Below, one piece after another: positions 34,081-44,906 of a stretch of DNA of 64,000 bases. The DNA comes from Adenophora triphylla var. japonica. Taxonomy: Eukaryota > Streptophyta > Magnoliopsida > Asterales > Campanulaceae. The translations under genes were made by a program, and so were the position numbers. A model generated the notes under the pieces. It did no database searches, was not told the origin of the DNA, and saw only the letters and a list, made by a program, of their open reading frames with translations. How positions within the stretch are numbered: the stretch's first letter is position 1; the number at the start of each line of letters is the position of its first letter. The stretch covers positions 62,001-126,000 of the forward strand of contig JAFEMH010002577.1 in assembly GCA_022495995.1 (NCBI GenBank). The letters run 5' to 3'.

Positions 34081-34990
34081 CATATGTTCCTCACGCTCCT
34101 GGTGATTGTCCCCATGCCCAGATGGTGTTCTGTCCCTTCTAGGTGCCAATTCAAGATGAGGAGGTGATCTGTGATGAGGAGGGCTCCTTGGCCGAGGAGG
34201 GCTCCTAGGCCGAGGAGGGGTTTTATGCCTTGCATGACTGAGCCTTGCTCTTAAGTCAGCAGAATTAATCTCTTGCTCCCTATATTGGTTCAAGTGACTT
34301 CTCAAATCTACCTCGTTTCTTATGTTGCCATTCCCATGTGCCTTATGACGAGGAGGGACGTCTTGGGGGGTTTTGACTGGATCTACCAGAGATGCCAAGG
34401 TGAGGGGTATGTTGGCCACGAGGAAGATTTTCTCTATTCCCCTGACTACCACGCCTATCAACCTTACTCTATCCTCCAAGGGAATTTCCAGTCCTCGTAG
34501 GCCTCATGAATTTAGCCAGAGAATGTTCAGGATCTAACTATAGCAAGGCATTTTGCGTTTCATAAATTCATTTCAAAGTTTCCATATGTTGATGCAATAG
34601 AGTTCTACGATCAACCTGTAGGGGGAAGCCCCAATTCCTCCCTGGGCAGCATTACTCGTCGTCTGGCTACCGGTAGGTCTTCCTCGGTGCCGACGACAAG
34701 GAGGGTTCGTCTATACCATCTCGGTTATTAGATGTTCCCTAGAACGCAGATTCATTCCTAGGGGTGACAGTCCATCAATCAGCGGTGATGGAGGAGGCAG
34801 TTCCCCATTAACAAGAGGAAAATAAGTCCTTGTGTTGCCATGAATCTCTTACACAAGAACGTTATCATGTTAAGGAGTAACACTAGCAGTATGTCTGTCT
34901 TCCATTAGGATTAGGAGAGTCGAACGAGAATTTTTCAAGCTATTCAATGGGTGTTTCAAATCGTTTCTCGGCAATGTAACCAAACTGATG
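34081..34990 (-). pseudogene. F: gag N-terminal fragment and leader of a Ty3-type element
   Basis: On the minus strand 34479-34081 is open and encodes an Arg/Pro/Ser-rich segment (DLRARLSHARH, then repeated PPRPRSP), a composition common in gag N-termini of some plant Ty3 elements. Upstream (34480-34990) is a degenerate leader. A decayed primer-binding region may lie near 34955-35030. Low complexity makes the lineage uncertain. Confidence 0.5.
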
Positions 34991-35198
34991 ATGCCAAAAA
35001 CGTTCGTATCAGCCCAAATCCAGTGACAGGTTGTATCATGGATGATTGAATAGCCTGAAAAAGAAGAACAAACACGTAAACTAAGTCGGGGGAAAAAAAT
35101 AATAAACAAAAAAAAGCTCTCGTTCACTGTGGGCGATTTTTAAGCGGTTATAGTGCGATTAGTGTGTGTTCTATATTTCCGATCAAATTCCGGCGTTA

Positions 35199-36119
35199 AT
35201 GGCAAAACCGCCTGACATTGGTGGTCTGGAAACCTTCCCCAACCTTCAATCCACTCGTTTACCAAAGGATTCTTCAATTAACATTCCTCAATTAACCAAT
35301 TTGATTCATGACCCAGCGGCAAAACTGACGTACGCTCGAGCAGTGCAAGGAGATCGTAAAGTGTTCAACAGTGTCAATGGAGTCTTAGGATATGCAAAAC
35401 TGCCTCCTAGGAGGAAGATGCGGGTGGATAATAAACCGACTGTTCTTTTTTCAAATCTGGAATTGGCTGATGCAAATAGCCGCCTTCGACATTCAATGAT
35501 CTTGAAATTCTCTGCAGGAAGGCCAACTCTCTTTCAAATTCACGAGCATATAAAACAACATTGGCAATTAAATGGTGAATTCGTAGTCAGTCTAATTGAT
35601 CCCCATCACGTTGGAGTTTATATTGGTAATGAAGAAGATCTGAAGTTAGCTCTGTCAAAGGAGTCTCATGTCATTAACAAATGCATGTATAGAGCTTTCA
35701 GGTGGACCCCTGATTTTGATTTGAATGTAGAAAATCCAATTGTGGCTGTATGGGTCAGATTACCTGGAATCCCTTGGGCTTTTTACAATGGTGCCTTGCT
35801 TGAATGTATTGGAAATGAGTTAGGGAGGTTCTTGAGAGTCGATAACAGGACTTTGGGACTAACCAATCAACTGTATGCAAGGCTGTGTGTGGAAATCGAT
35901 GTGTCAAAGCCTCTTGATAATGAAATTTGGATAGGTGAATCTAAAGAGAATGGTTTCTGGCAAAAAGTTCATTATGAGGGGAATATTGCTTACTGTAGTG
36001 GTTGTGGTTTACTTGGACATTCAATTGGTATTTGCAGGAAAGCAAAAGGAAGATTTGAGTTTGGCAAGTCGAAATGGAATAAGGGACAACAAGAAAAAGC
36101 TGATGAAAACAACCAATGA
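35199..36119 (+). CDS. LINE ORF1, DUF4283-type RNA-binding protein
   Basis: This is the plant L1 ORF1-like protein, expected to bind element RNA. The first ATG is at 35199 (MAKPPDIGG), about 306 residues. A DUF4283-like domain spans roughly residues 90-210 (RHSMILKFSAGRP ... FRWTPDFD), followed by a region with VWVRLPGIPW and a CCHC knuckle CSGCGLLGHSIGIC (about 35994-36035). The TGA at 36117-36119 overlaps the next ATG as ATGA. The frame probably once continued into the following acidic ORF, so this may be a truncated ORF1. Confidence 0.88.
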   Translation: MAKPPDIGGLETFPNLQSTRLPKDSSINIPQLTNLIHDPAAKLTYARAVQGDRKVFNSVNGVLGYAKLPPRRKMRVDNKPTVLFSNLELADANSRLRHSMILKFSAGRPTLFQIHEHIKQHWQLNGEFVVSLIDPHHVGVYIGNEEDLKLALSKESHVINKCMYRAFRWTPDFDLNVENPIVAVWVRLPGIPWAFYNGALLECIGNELGRFLRVDNRTLGLTNQLYARLCVEIDVSKPLDNEIWIGESKENGFWQKVHYEGNIAYCSGCGLLGHSIGICRKAKGRFEFGKSKWNKGQQEKADENNQ

Positions 36120-37093
36120 TATATGGTGGAGAAAGTAGGGGAGATCATAAAGTTAATCAAACATGGATTCAAACAGAGAGAAAAAATGTCAAGGAGGCTT
36201 CCACAAGCAATTTAAAGGATCAATGCATTGATGTGGATAAAGTGTCTACACAGAAGGAAGAAAGGGAGAATAGCCAACGAAAGCAGGTGACTATTGGGGG
36301 GAAACAAATGACCCTCTTGGAGAAAATCCCAGTAGCAGTTGTTGAGGAAGGGAAAATGATTGAAGAAGAGGAAGAACAAGCGAATTTAGATAATGGAGAT
36401 GGAGAGATTCTTACTGATGAACAAATGTATGAAAAGGAAATGAAGACAGCAGCAGAAAAGAATGAAAAAGGTCCATCTGATCTATTAACTGGTTGTAGTG
36501 AAGGTGGTAGCGAAGGTCAGTTGAAGCAACAGAAAGATGGGAGAACAGAATCTGACATATGCAATCTGAAAAAACAGAGGCAGGAAAAGAGATTGGGAAT
36601 ATCATCAAAGCATGTAGAAGATAGTACAAAACAAATTGTGTTGGGGGAAGTTCAAACTCCCAGACAAGAGTTGAATAACGAGGGGAGCCCAAGCAAAACT
36701 CATTTAGATGCAGCCATTGGAAAAGAAAATGAAGACAAGAATATAGAAATTTTGGGGCCACGTACTTTAAATAAAGAAGAATCTTGTCACACCTACAACA
36801 ATTTTGGTCTGTTATCAGAGGAAGAAGGAGATAGTACTCAGCAAGGGCATGAAGATTTAGATTATGGGGTTTCTGAAGATGATATAGAGGATGTGGATGT
36901 ACCTGGTTCCAGGGAATCCTCTTCACAGGAAAATTTAGAAGAGGACGATGAAGAATATTCCCCACCAGAGACAAGAAAAGCTAAGGACAAAAAGCAAGTT
37001 CAAGGAAAAGGAAAGAGGAATAAGAAAAAAACTCCGCCACAACAGAAAAAAGGTAAGTCGCAAGGCAGGGGACACAAAAAAACAAGTTCTTAA
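36116..37093 (+). CDS. LINE ORF1 C-terminal acidic part (separate frame)
   Basis: 325 codons, very rich in Glu, Lys, Asp and Gln, ending in a Lys-rich tail; no recognised domain. It starts with the ATG of an ATGA overlap with the upstream frame and ends with TAA overlapping the ATG of ORF2 as TAATG. The simplest reading is the C-terminal half of ORF1 moved out of frame by a single indel near 36116. Reinitiation at the overlaps is an alternative. Confidence 0.65.
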   Translation: MIYGGESRGDHKVNQTWIQTERKNVKEASTSNLKDQCIDVDKVSTQKEERENSQRKQVTIGGKQMTLLEKIPVAVVEEGKMIEEEEEQANLDNGDGEILTDEQMYEKEMKTAAEKNEKGPSDLLTGCSEGGSEGQLKQQKDGRTESDICNLKKQRQEKRLGISSKHVEDSTKQIVLGEVQTPRQELNNEGSPSKTHLDAAIGKENEDKNIEILGPRTLNKEESCHTYNNFGLLSEEEGDSTQQGHEDLDYGVSEDDIEDVDVPGSRESSSQENLEEDDEEYSPPETRKAKDKKQVQGKGKRNKKKTPPQQKKGKSQGRGHKKTSS

Positions 37094-40000
37094 TGACAAT
37101 TATCATTTGGAATGCAAGGGGAGTGGACAATAATCAAACCATGGATTATCTTAAACTTCTAATCCATCAGCATAGACCATGGTTAGTAGCAGTTTTGGAA
37201 CCAAAAGGCAATGGCAGTAAGATTGATAAAATAGCCAAGAAATTGAAGTTCAAGAAGGCAGCTCATGGGAATCCTATCAATACTCACATATGGTTATTTT
37301 GGCAAGATGATGTTAATATAGATATTGTTCATGTTACCAGTCAGTGCATTACAGTGAGAATTAATACTGGCGCAGATACCCCAGGTCTGGTTTCAATTGT
37401 TTATGCAAGTACTGATAGGGGGGAAAGAAGACATTTATGGAATGATCTGTTACAACTCAATCCTGATAATTGTGAAGCTTGGGTGGAAAGTGGAGATTTT
37501 AATGTGATAACTCAGTCCATGGAAAAAGTGGGAGGCAATGGATGGGACTTTGGTGCCATGGATGAATTCAATAATTTCATCATGATTGCTGGCTTGTCGG
37601 ATATGGGTTATGAAGGAAGCATTTTTACTTGGAGTAATAATCAAGGTGATCATAGTAGAATTTGGCAGAGAATGGATAGAGTTCTTGCTAATGGTGAGTT
37701 TCTAAACAAATATGGGCAGTTGAAAATCACTCATCTCGCAAGGGTGGCTTCTGATCATTCTCCTCTAATTGAATTAAAAGACATCCTAAAACCTGCTAGT
37801 GTTTTTAGATTCCAGAAAATGTGGCTGGAACATCCAAATTTTCATCAATTTGTGACTCAAGTCTGGGGCTCTATAAATTTGGAGGGATCTGCCATGAGTA
37901 TGTTGCATAGGAAGCTGTATTTCTTAAGGAGAGCTCTGAAAACTTGGAACTGGAATATTTTTGGCAACATCTACAGAAAGTTAGACAAACTTCAAGATGA
38001 TATCATTCGTATGGAAAATTATTTTCATAATGGTGGGAATTGGGAGGTAGAACAGAAGTTGCAAGAGGCCAAAACAGAGCTCAGCACAGTTTTAAGATGG
38101 GACATGGATATGAAGCAGCAAAATTCCAGAGAATTGTGGTTAAAAGAAGGAGATAGAAATAGTGCTTTCTTTCATGCGTGTATCAAAGATAGAAAGAAAA
38201 GAAACAAAATTAGAATCAAATTGGTGGATGGCACTTGGTGTGAGGAGAATCAAGAGGTTGGGGATTTGGCAACAATTCATTTCTCGACTATGTTTACATC
38301 AGAGAATTATGTCATTGATAAATCTTTGTTTGAACATGTTGAGCCCAAGGTTACTATGGAGATGAATCAGCAATTACAGGCCATGCCAGATGAGGAGGAA
38401 ACTTGGAAGGCGATTAAGTCTTTGAATCCTAGTAGCTCTCCTGGATGTGATGGCTTTAATGGTCATTTTTTCCAAGGTTGCTGGGACATTATAAAGGAGG
38501 ATGTAATCTCAGCTTCAAAAGAATTTTTTGTTGGTTAACAGATGCACAGAGGTTTCGCTTCGAATGTCATAGTATTACTTCCTAAAGTAGAGCATCCAGA
38601 AGAATTTCAAGACTTGAGGTCTATAAGTCTCTGTACTTTTTTCAGTAAGATTCAATCCAAAATTCTCACTCAGCGACTGGCCAAATTCTTACCTAGTTTG
38701 ATCTCTCCCGAACAAGCTGGATTTGTGGCAGGTAGAAGTATACAAGAAAACATTGCCTTGGCCCATGAAGTTGTTCACAGAATAGACAGGAAAGTAGCAG
38801 GGCATAATGTGGTGTTTAAATTGGATATGTCAAAGGCTTATGATAGATTGGAATGGGATTTTCTTCTTAAAGCTTTAACAACCTTGGGTTTTGACGATAA
38901 TAATGTTGATCTATTCAGAAGAGTCTTCCAAGGCAACAGATATTCTATACGGATTGAGGGAAAGTTGTATGGCTTCTTTGAGTCGACAAGGGAAGTAAGG
39001 CAGGGGGATCCATTATCTCCATTGTTGTTTATGTTAGCTCAAGAAATTATTTCCTTAAATCTAAACAGAGCTGTTCGAAACGGTGTATTCAGGCCTTTTA
39101 ATCATGGAAGAGGAGGGGGTGTAATTACTCATTTACTTTATGCTGATGATATGGTGTTGTTTTGCAATGGGAAACAAAGGTCGATTGAAGGATTGAGACA
39201 GATTTTAAAGAGATATGAGATGTCTTCTGGGCAGCTTATCAACCTTGAGAAAAGTGGCTTTTATACAGCCTCACATGTGAGTAGGAGAGATAGAGGAAAC
39301 ATTGCTCGCTGGTCTGGTTGCAAGGAAAGCTCTTTCCCTATGAAATACTTAGGAATCCCTTTGTTTAAAGGCCGTTTGAAGAGGGAGTATCTATCTCATT
39401 TGGAAAATTCCATTTCCAAAAAGGTCAAAGGGTGGAAATCAAGATTATTGAGCATGGGAGGCAAGCTGACTCTTTTAAATGTTGTTCTAACAAGTATTCC
39501 TTTATACTCAATGGGGGTCCTTAAGTTGCCCAAAGGAATAATTACTCAATTAAATAGCCTACTTTCTGGTTTTTTATGGAATAATGGCGAGGAAGAAAAG
39601 GCTCATTGGTTATCTTGGCAGAAAGTTTGTCGGCCTAAAGCGGAAGGTGGACTTGGTTTGAGAAGAATGGAGGATATCAACTTTGCTTTGATTTCAAAAT
39701 TAGCTTGGTCATATCTCCGAGGACAATCTTTATGGGCTAAGTTCATGAGGGACAAGTTTCAAGGAAGAAATTCGACAGTGGCTTCTCACATATGGAAGGC
39801 TATTCTCAATGTCTTACCTGGTCTAGAGCAAAACAGCATTTGGGAAGTAGGTGAAGGAAACATCAGCTTCTGGAAAAGCAATTGGATGGGGACTATTTTG
39901 GGAAGCAACTCAGAAGACAATTTGTCAGTGAAAGATGGTTTGCAGCAAATACACAATTTGTTACCATTTATACCTGGCCAGTACCATGAAGGGATAAATA

Positions 40001-41163
40001 GAGTCAGTTTAAATAGTGGTGAAACTGATGTACTGAGGTTTCAATTATCCAGATTTGGAAATTTTGAAACTGGGATTTGGTGGGAATTCATAAGATCCAA
40101 GGAAAGAACAACCAAGTGGGGTACTAAGATATGGCATTAATGTGTTCCAACTAAGATAAGTTGTTTCTGGTGGCGGATGTTGTTAAATGGTCTTGTTGTA
40201 GATGAAAGACTTCAAACTAGAGGTATTACTCTAGTATCTCAATGTCTATGCTGCAATGATCAACCTCGGCAAGAGTCTTGTACTCATTTGTTCCTTCACT
40301 CAGCTATAGCCTCTAAGATATGGCAGCATCTAGCAGCAATCTTCACAGTTCCTCACCAATACGATTCATTTGAGCAGCTGTGGGATGTTTGGATGCACAG
40401 AGTTTCTTTGCGCTCTCAGATTGGTTTGGTCAGAATGGGGGTTATGCTTATCACCTGCTGGGAATTATGGAAGGCTAGGTGCAAAAGAAACTATGAGGAC
40501 AAGCCTATGATTATTCAAGAAATTTTGAAGCAAATTCGAAGTGGAGTTCAAGAAATATGCCTCAATTTTGTTCCTAAAACTGAACACAAAGCAAGTGACT
40601 TGCATATCTTTCGACTTCTTAATGTTTCGGTGAAGAGTCCTCGGATAAAGAGACCTCTTGCTGTGAGATGGGAGGTCCCTCCTCGAAATTCTTTCAAATT
40701 AAACACTGATGGCTCAGCAAGAAATCACATTTATACAGGCGGGGGAATTATTCGGAATGATAGAGGAGCTATGCTCGGGGCTTTCTCAAATTATTATGGA
40801 ATTGGGACAAACATGAAAGGGGAAATCTTAGCCTTAAGAGATGGTCTAAGGCTTTGTCATCAGTTGCAAATCCAGCAAGTCCATGTTGAATCAGATTCTA
40901 TGGTGGCGATTTCAGTTTTGCAAAAGGTTTATGAAGGCCCTTGGAATTTTGCTTACGAACTAAGAGAATGTAAAAAGTTATGTGGGGATTGGAAAATTAC
41001 GCATGTGTACAGAGAAGGGAATGGAGTGGCAGATAGATTGGCTAATGAAGCTCATGTTCATAAAAGAGATATGATGTACAGCTCTTCGCAAAGGCTTCCA
41101 AAAGAAGTGATTGAAGCTCTTCATAAAGATCATTTTGGTACATATGCTTATAGATGGAAATAA
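37093..41163 (+). pseudogene. LINE ORF2: endonuclease, reverse transcriptase, RNase H; two TAA
   Basis: One frame of 1357 codons, starting at ATG 37093, interrupted only by TAA at 38536-38538 and 40138-40140. The apurinic-type endonuclease is N-terminal (IIIWNARG, VLEPKG, SGDFNVI, SDHSPL). The reverse transcriptase has FVAGRSIQENIALAHE, KLDMSKAYDRLEW, RQGDPLSPLLF and catalytic YADD (39139-39150). A zinc-binding linker follows (CLCC ... CTHLFLH, about 40246-40302), then an RNase H with D, E, D, D in NTDGSA, KGEILAL, VESDS and GVADRLA (40702-41046). All catalytic residues are present. Confidence 0.95.
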
Positions 41164-42036
41164 CTTTGGTTTTTGTGTTGTTAGATTTATAGCCTATTTG
41201 TTAGAGGCTAAATTTGGTTTGATTTGTAGTTGGTATAACCTAGAACGGATAGGTCTTATTGTAATAGACAGGTTGAGGTTTAGGCTCCATTTCACTTTGT
41301 GAATGGTTGTCCCCCTCTTGTATTCTTTTATATTTTGTGTTTAATAAAATGCTCCCAGGTACCGTCCTGGTTCGCCAAAAAAAAAAAAAAAAAAAAAACT
41401 AAGTCGGGGCTTCACCAGGGAAGGCCCTCCGGCGTGAGAGTTAGTATTTTTGTTTAGAGATAGAAATCAATTGACAAGATTTTGGAGTCAAAAGATGCGT
41501 TACCAAAATAATGTGAATTATGGCTTGTATATATAGGCATAGTATTGTAGAATCCATATTGAATAGGAATTCGTGTGAGAGGTGGTTATAATCCTAGTGG
41601 GATTATAACTATTCACATTCCTTATTTGAGTAGGATTAGATAATGTATTCTGCACGTGCGCCTTGGAGGAGAGTTCCTCATCATATATGGCCTGGTCGGC
41701 CTAACGTGAGCCGAGGAAGAGATTTGTGAAGGATTGGGAAACCCATTTCCTTATTTTGTTGATGACCGAGGAGGTGCTCCTCATTTTCAAAGGAGGCCTT
41801 GCTCGTCCTATAAGATTATGCCTTGTCGACATGCAGTTTTGTTGGGCCTTGGTCATTATTCGCTCTACTATATCTAAGTCGACATGGTGGGAAATGACGA
41901 TGAGGCATGACGAGTAAAGGTAGGGAAAGCCCACTCCCTTTGTCATATTTGAGACTTATATGGATTATATTTCTGGCACAATCCATTGGGCTTTGCTCGG
42001 CCCGATCCACGTTAGCACCTCGGTTTATACCATTCA

Positions 42037-43833
42037 CCTCCCCTTCGCTTTGAAGTCTTTGTATACAAGAACAAACTAGAAGACTCCTTCTTCTCCGTCC
42101 TATTTTGTTCTACTATTGATTTCTAACCCTAACTTTCATAACAGCTTTTAATGTAAGCTTCCTTTCTCCAATCCAACTATGCTATTGCACTCAGGGAGTC
42201 GAGTAGATCATTTATACCCGATTAGATTTGATTTTTTTTCGTTTAATTTTGACAGTAGGTAGGTAGGTAAGTTACTATCCCCTTTTAATTATTGTAATAT
42301 TCGTACATACTATATATGATGTTTTTACTGCAAAATATGGAATAGTGGATAGCAATAATATTGCTCATAATTTTGTTAATATAAAATTAAATTGACCCAA
42401 AATGATTGTTATTATTGTTAGTAAAAATAATTTTTGGGCGGTGAAGTATCGATACCAAAACTAATAATTATGGCCCAAAATTAGTAAAAGGCTAAACGGG
42501 ATTGTATTAGGGTTTACTAAAATTACATAAGTCATAAAAAAGTTCATGCGATAAATTAGGAGCTATAAAATCTATAATTACAATATAATAATATTGTAAT
42601 TGGATATAAAATTTATAATTACAATATAATATTGTAATTTGAATAGCTTGAAATATTTACAGGACACATTATGTGACTTGGTATTGATTTGTACTCGCAA
42701 ATATTGCGTAAAATGTGATTGTGGAATAAATGATTACATTGTTGGTTTAGAAAAGGTCCACTGCTTTAGGGCCTAATGTAATATGGTTTTGTCAAGTAAA
42801 TACCTACTTGTGCATTTCATTTGAGTCCAGCTGACATATGTGCTTCTGGGGTATGATGACGTACGATTATTACCGAGACTAGGGCTACGTAATAATCGTA
42901 AGCCATCATATTTGTGTCCGTTCGCCCTTACTAGTGTCCATAGTAGGGGTATAGCTCCCACTGTCATATCAATACGCATGACTTTGGCTAGCTATATATT
43001 GGGCGATTCCAGATTGTAGGGACTGAAGTCCACTCAATTTGATACTGGATATCAGATCATTATTGCTTTGCATCAACAGCATTCAGATTGATTTGTGTAT
43101 TGCGACGGCAACATAGACTTCAGCAACAATAGTTCTAAAATGATATGGAGAATTAAGGCTGGTGAAAACGATCGGAGGGAGAACCTTGATCACGTATGCT
43201 TTATTATGTGTTTACTTTAGCATTATGTGATGCATGATGAGTTGAATCGCCTCTCATTTATGTGTTATGTGTTAATTGATAATAGCATTATTTATTAAGA
43301 ATGCTCTGATTTTGTTATTATATTACTTTTTGCATGATAGCATGTCATGTAGTTGTATTAGTAACTTACTGGGTTTCGACTCACCCAGTTTCATTTTTTA
43401 TTTGTTTTCCTTAGATCCCAGGTGGATGAGTGGTTCGACAAAGTGAGGAATGACTTAGCGGGGATCTCAGACCAGGTTATTGCTCTTTTGGGTAGTTGCT
43501 CTATGGAGCTTTTATATGTTTATGTTTGTGAGGAAGATGGTTGTACTGAGTTACTTACACTCTGTATTTTGGGTAGCCATGTTTAGTGCTTGACTTAGGG
43601 AATTTCTTATATTTTAGTGTCGGCATGTGTAGCCAATGTATAGAGTTGTGTATAACTCTAGATTTTCATGTTTATTAGCTGAGGCAGTTAGCCTGTAGTG
43701 GTGTTATTGTGGTGTTGTCGATCTAGTTTAGCTCGTGTGTTAAACATGTTTATGGGATTATGTTAGTTTTATAGTAGGGGTTATGCACCTGATTCAAGGT
43801 TCCATATAGGATCTCAGAACTCGGATAACGTCA
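42037..43833 (+). repeat. 5' LTR of G (truncated, 1797 bp)
   Basis: It matches 52020-53825 along its whole length. TATATAT at 42993-42999. Upstream is a 20-bp inverted repeat: ATGATGACGTACGATTATTA at 42853-42872 against 42890-42909, with two mismatches. It ends ..GATAACGTCA. No gene is present. Confidence 0.88.
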
Positions 43834-43835
43834 GT

Positions 43836-43847
43836 TGGTATCATAGC
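43836..43847 (+). other. Primer-binding site of G
   Basis: TGGTATCATAGC, one base different from the initiator tRNA-Met site in C, two bases after the LTR. Confidence 0.8.
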
Positions 43848-43939
43848 GTTAGTTAGCTTTCGGCCTGGATAGGATCTATGGCCTAGGTGGTTGGTTATGG
43901 GTTGTGTTATTAATGCAAAGTGTTTATTTACAGGTGTAG

Positions 43940-44906
43940 ATGGATAGGTCTGAGGGAGCTAGTAGTAGTAATCAGCAACCTGAAATTCCTCATGCAGAAA
44001 TGGCTGGTGGACAAAATGATGATATGAGACACATGATTATGTTGTTATCAAGGATGATAACTAATGAGAACATGCAGGGTAATGTTGGGCAGGCACAACC
44101 AGAACAGCAAGCACAACCAGAACCCCAACGAGTGGATAATAAAGTGGATTATACTATTTGCCTTGAAAAGTTCCTGAAAATGAAACTATCCATCTTTGAC
44201 AGGGAACATATGTTGATAAGGTTGAAGGATGGATAGAAAGTATTGAGAAAATCTTCAAAGCTTTGAGATGCAAGGAAGATGAGAAAGTAACATTTGCAAC
44301 TTTCAAACTAGTTGCCGAGCATTGGTGGCAAGTTTTATCTAACACCTGGGAACAGGAAGGAGTATCACAGACTTGGGAGACTTTTCTGAAAGAATTCAAG
44401 GCACAGTTCATTCCATCAGTGGTTCAAGATCGTAAAGAGTTGGAGTTTCTGAACTTAGAGCAGGGGAACATGTCAGTGGGACAGTATTCGGCCAAGTTCA
44501 CAGAGGCAGAAAGGTATTGCATCAACTTGATCCCAAATGAAATAAAGAAAGCTCAGAGGTTTAATAAGGGTTTGAAGACAGAATACAGGAAGCAACTTTT
44601 TTCTCTACAGCTTACAGATAAGCAGTTGAGAATATTATGGCATTGAAAATGATATGGAGGAACATAAGGTTAAACAGGGGCAACATTTATAGGTCACCAG
44701 TCTTGTCATGTTTAAGAGCGAGAACAGAGTTTATGTACTAAGGGAGGTAGACCTAACTGTCAAGGTGGTCGATTCTGACATGCAAGAAAGTAAAGGAAGT
44801 GTTTCTGCTAGTTCAAAGGGATTTGTTCAATGACCAAAGAGCACAAAGATTGTTTGTAGTTACTGTTTGAGAGAAGGTCATATAGAAGATAGATGTTGGG
44901 GTAAAT
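43940..44906 (+). pseudogene. G gag, frameshifted and interrupted
   Basis: It starts at ATG 43940 (MDRSEGASSS). The gag core is recognisable in pieces: FLKMKLSIFD, then in another frame HWWQVLSNTWEQ, FLKEFKAQFIP, YSAKFTEAERYC and FNKGLKTEYRKQL (44302-44600). The region 44647-44850 is frameshifted linker. A knuckle CSYCLREGHIEDRC lies at 44855-44896, directly before the insertion at 44907. Confidence 0.85.

Larger units (their letters stand above)
35092..41398 (+). mobile_element. Full-length L1-type LINE (6.3 kb)
   Basis: A target duplication CTAAGTCGGGG flanks it (35081-35091 and 41399-41409). It ends in a 22-base A tract (41377-41398) preceded by a small hairpin CCAGG..CCTGG. It carries ORF1 (35199-36119 and 36116-37093) and ORF2 (37093-41163). 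It is inserted in the LTR of F. Only two premature stops and one frame change are visible, so it is fairly young. Confidence 0.95.
34990..42036 (-). repeat. LTR of F, split by the LINE
   Basis: Two pieces, about 34990-35091 and 41399-42036, join into one LTR when the LINE is removed. TATATATA reads at 41528-41535 (transcribed leftwards), with the perfect inverted repeat GTTATAATCC-5 nt-GGATTATAAC at 41585-41609 upstream. The upper boundary TGAATGG (42036) meets truncated LTR sequence of G. The lower boundary is approximate. Confidence 0.55.

Noticed and set aside
36411..36974. 187-codon open frame antisense to LINE ORF1
   Set aside because: Shadow of the Glu/Lys-rich sense frame; no domain.
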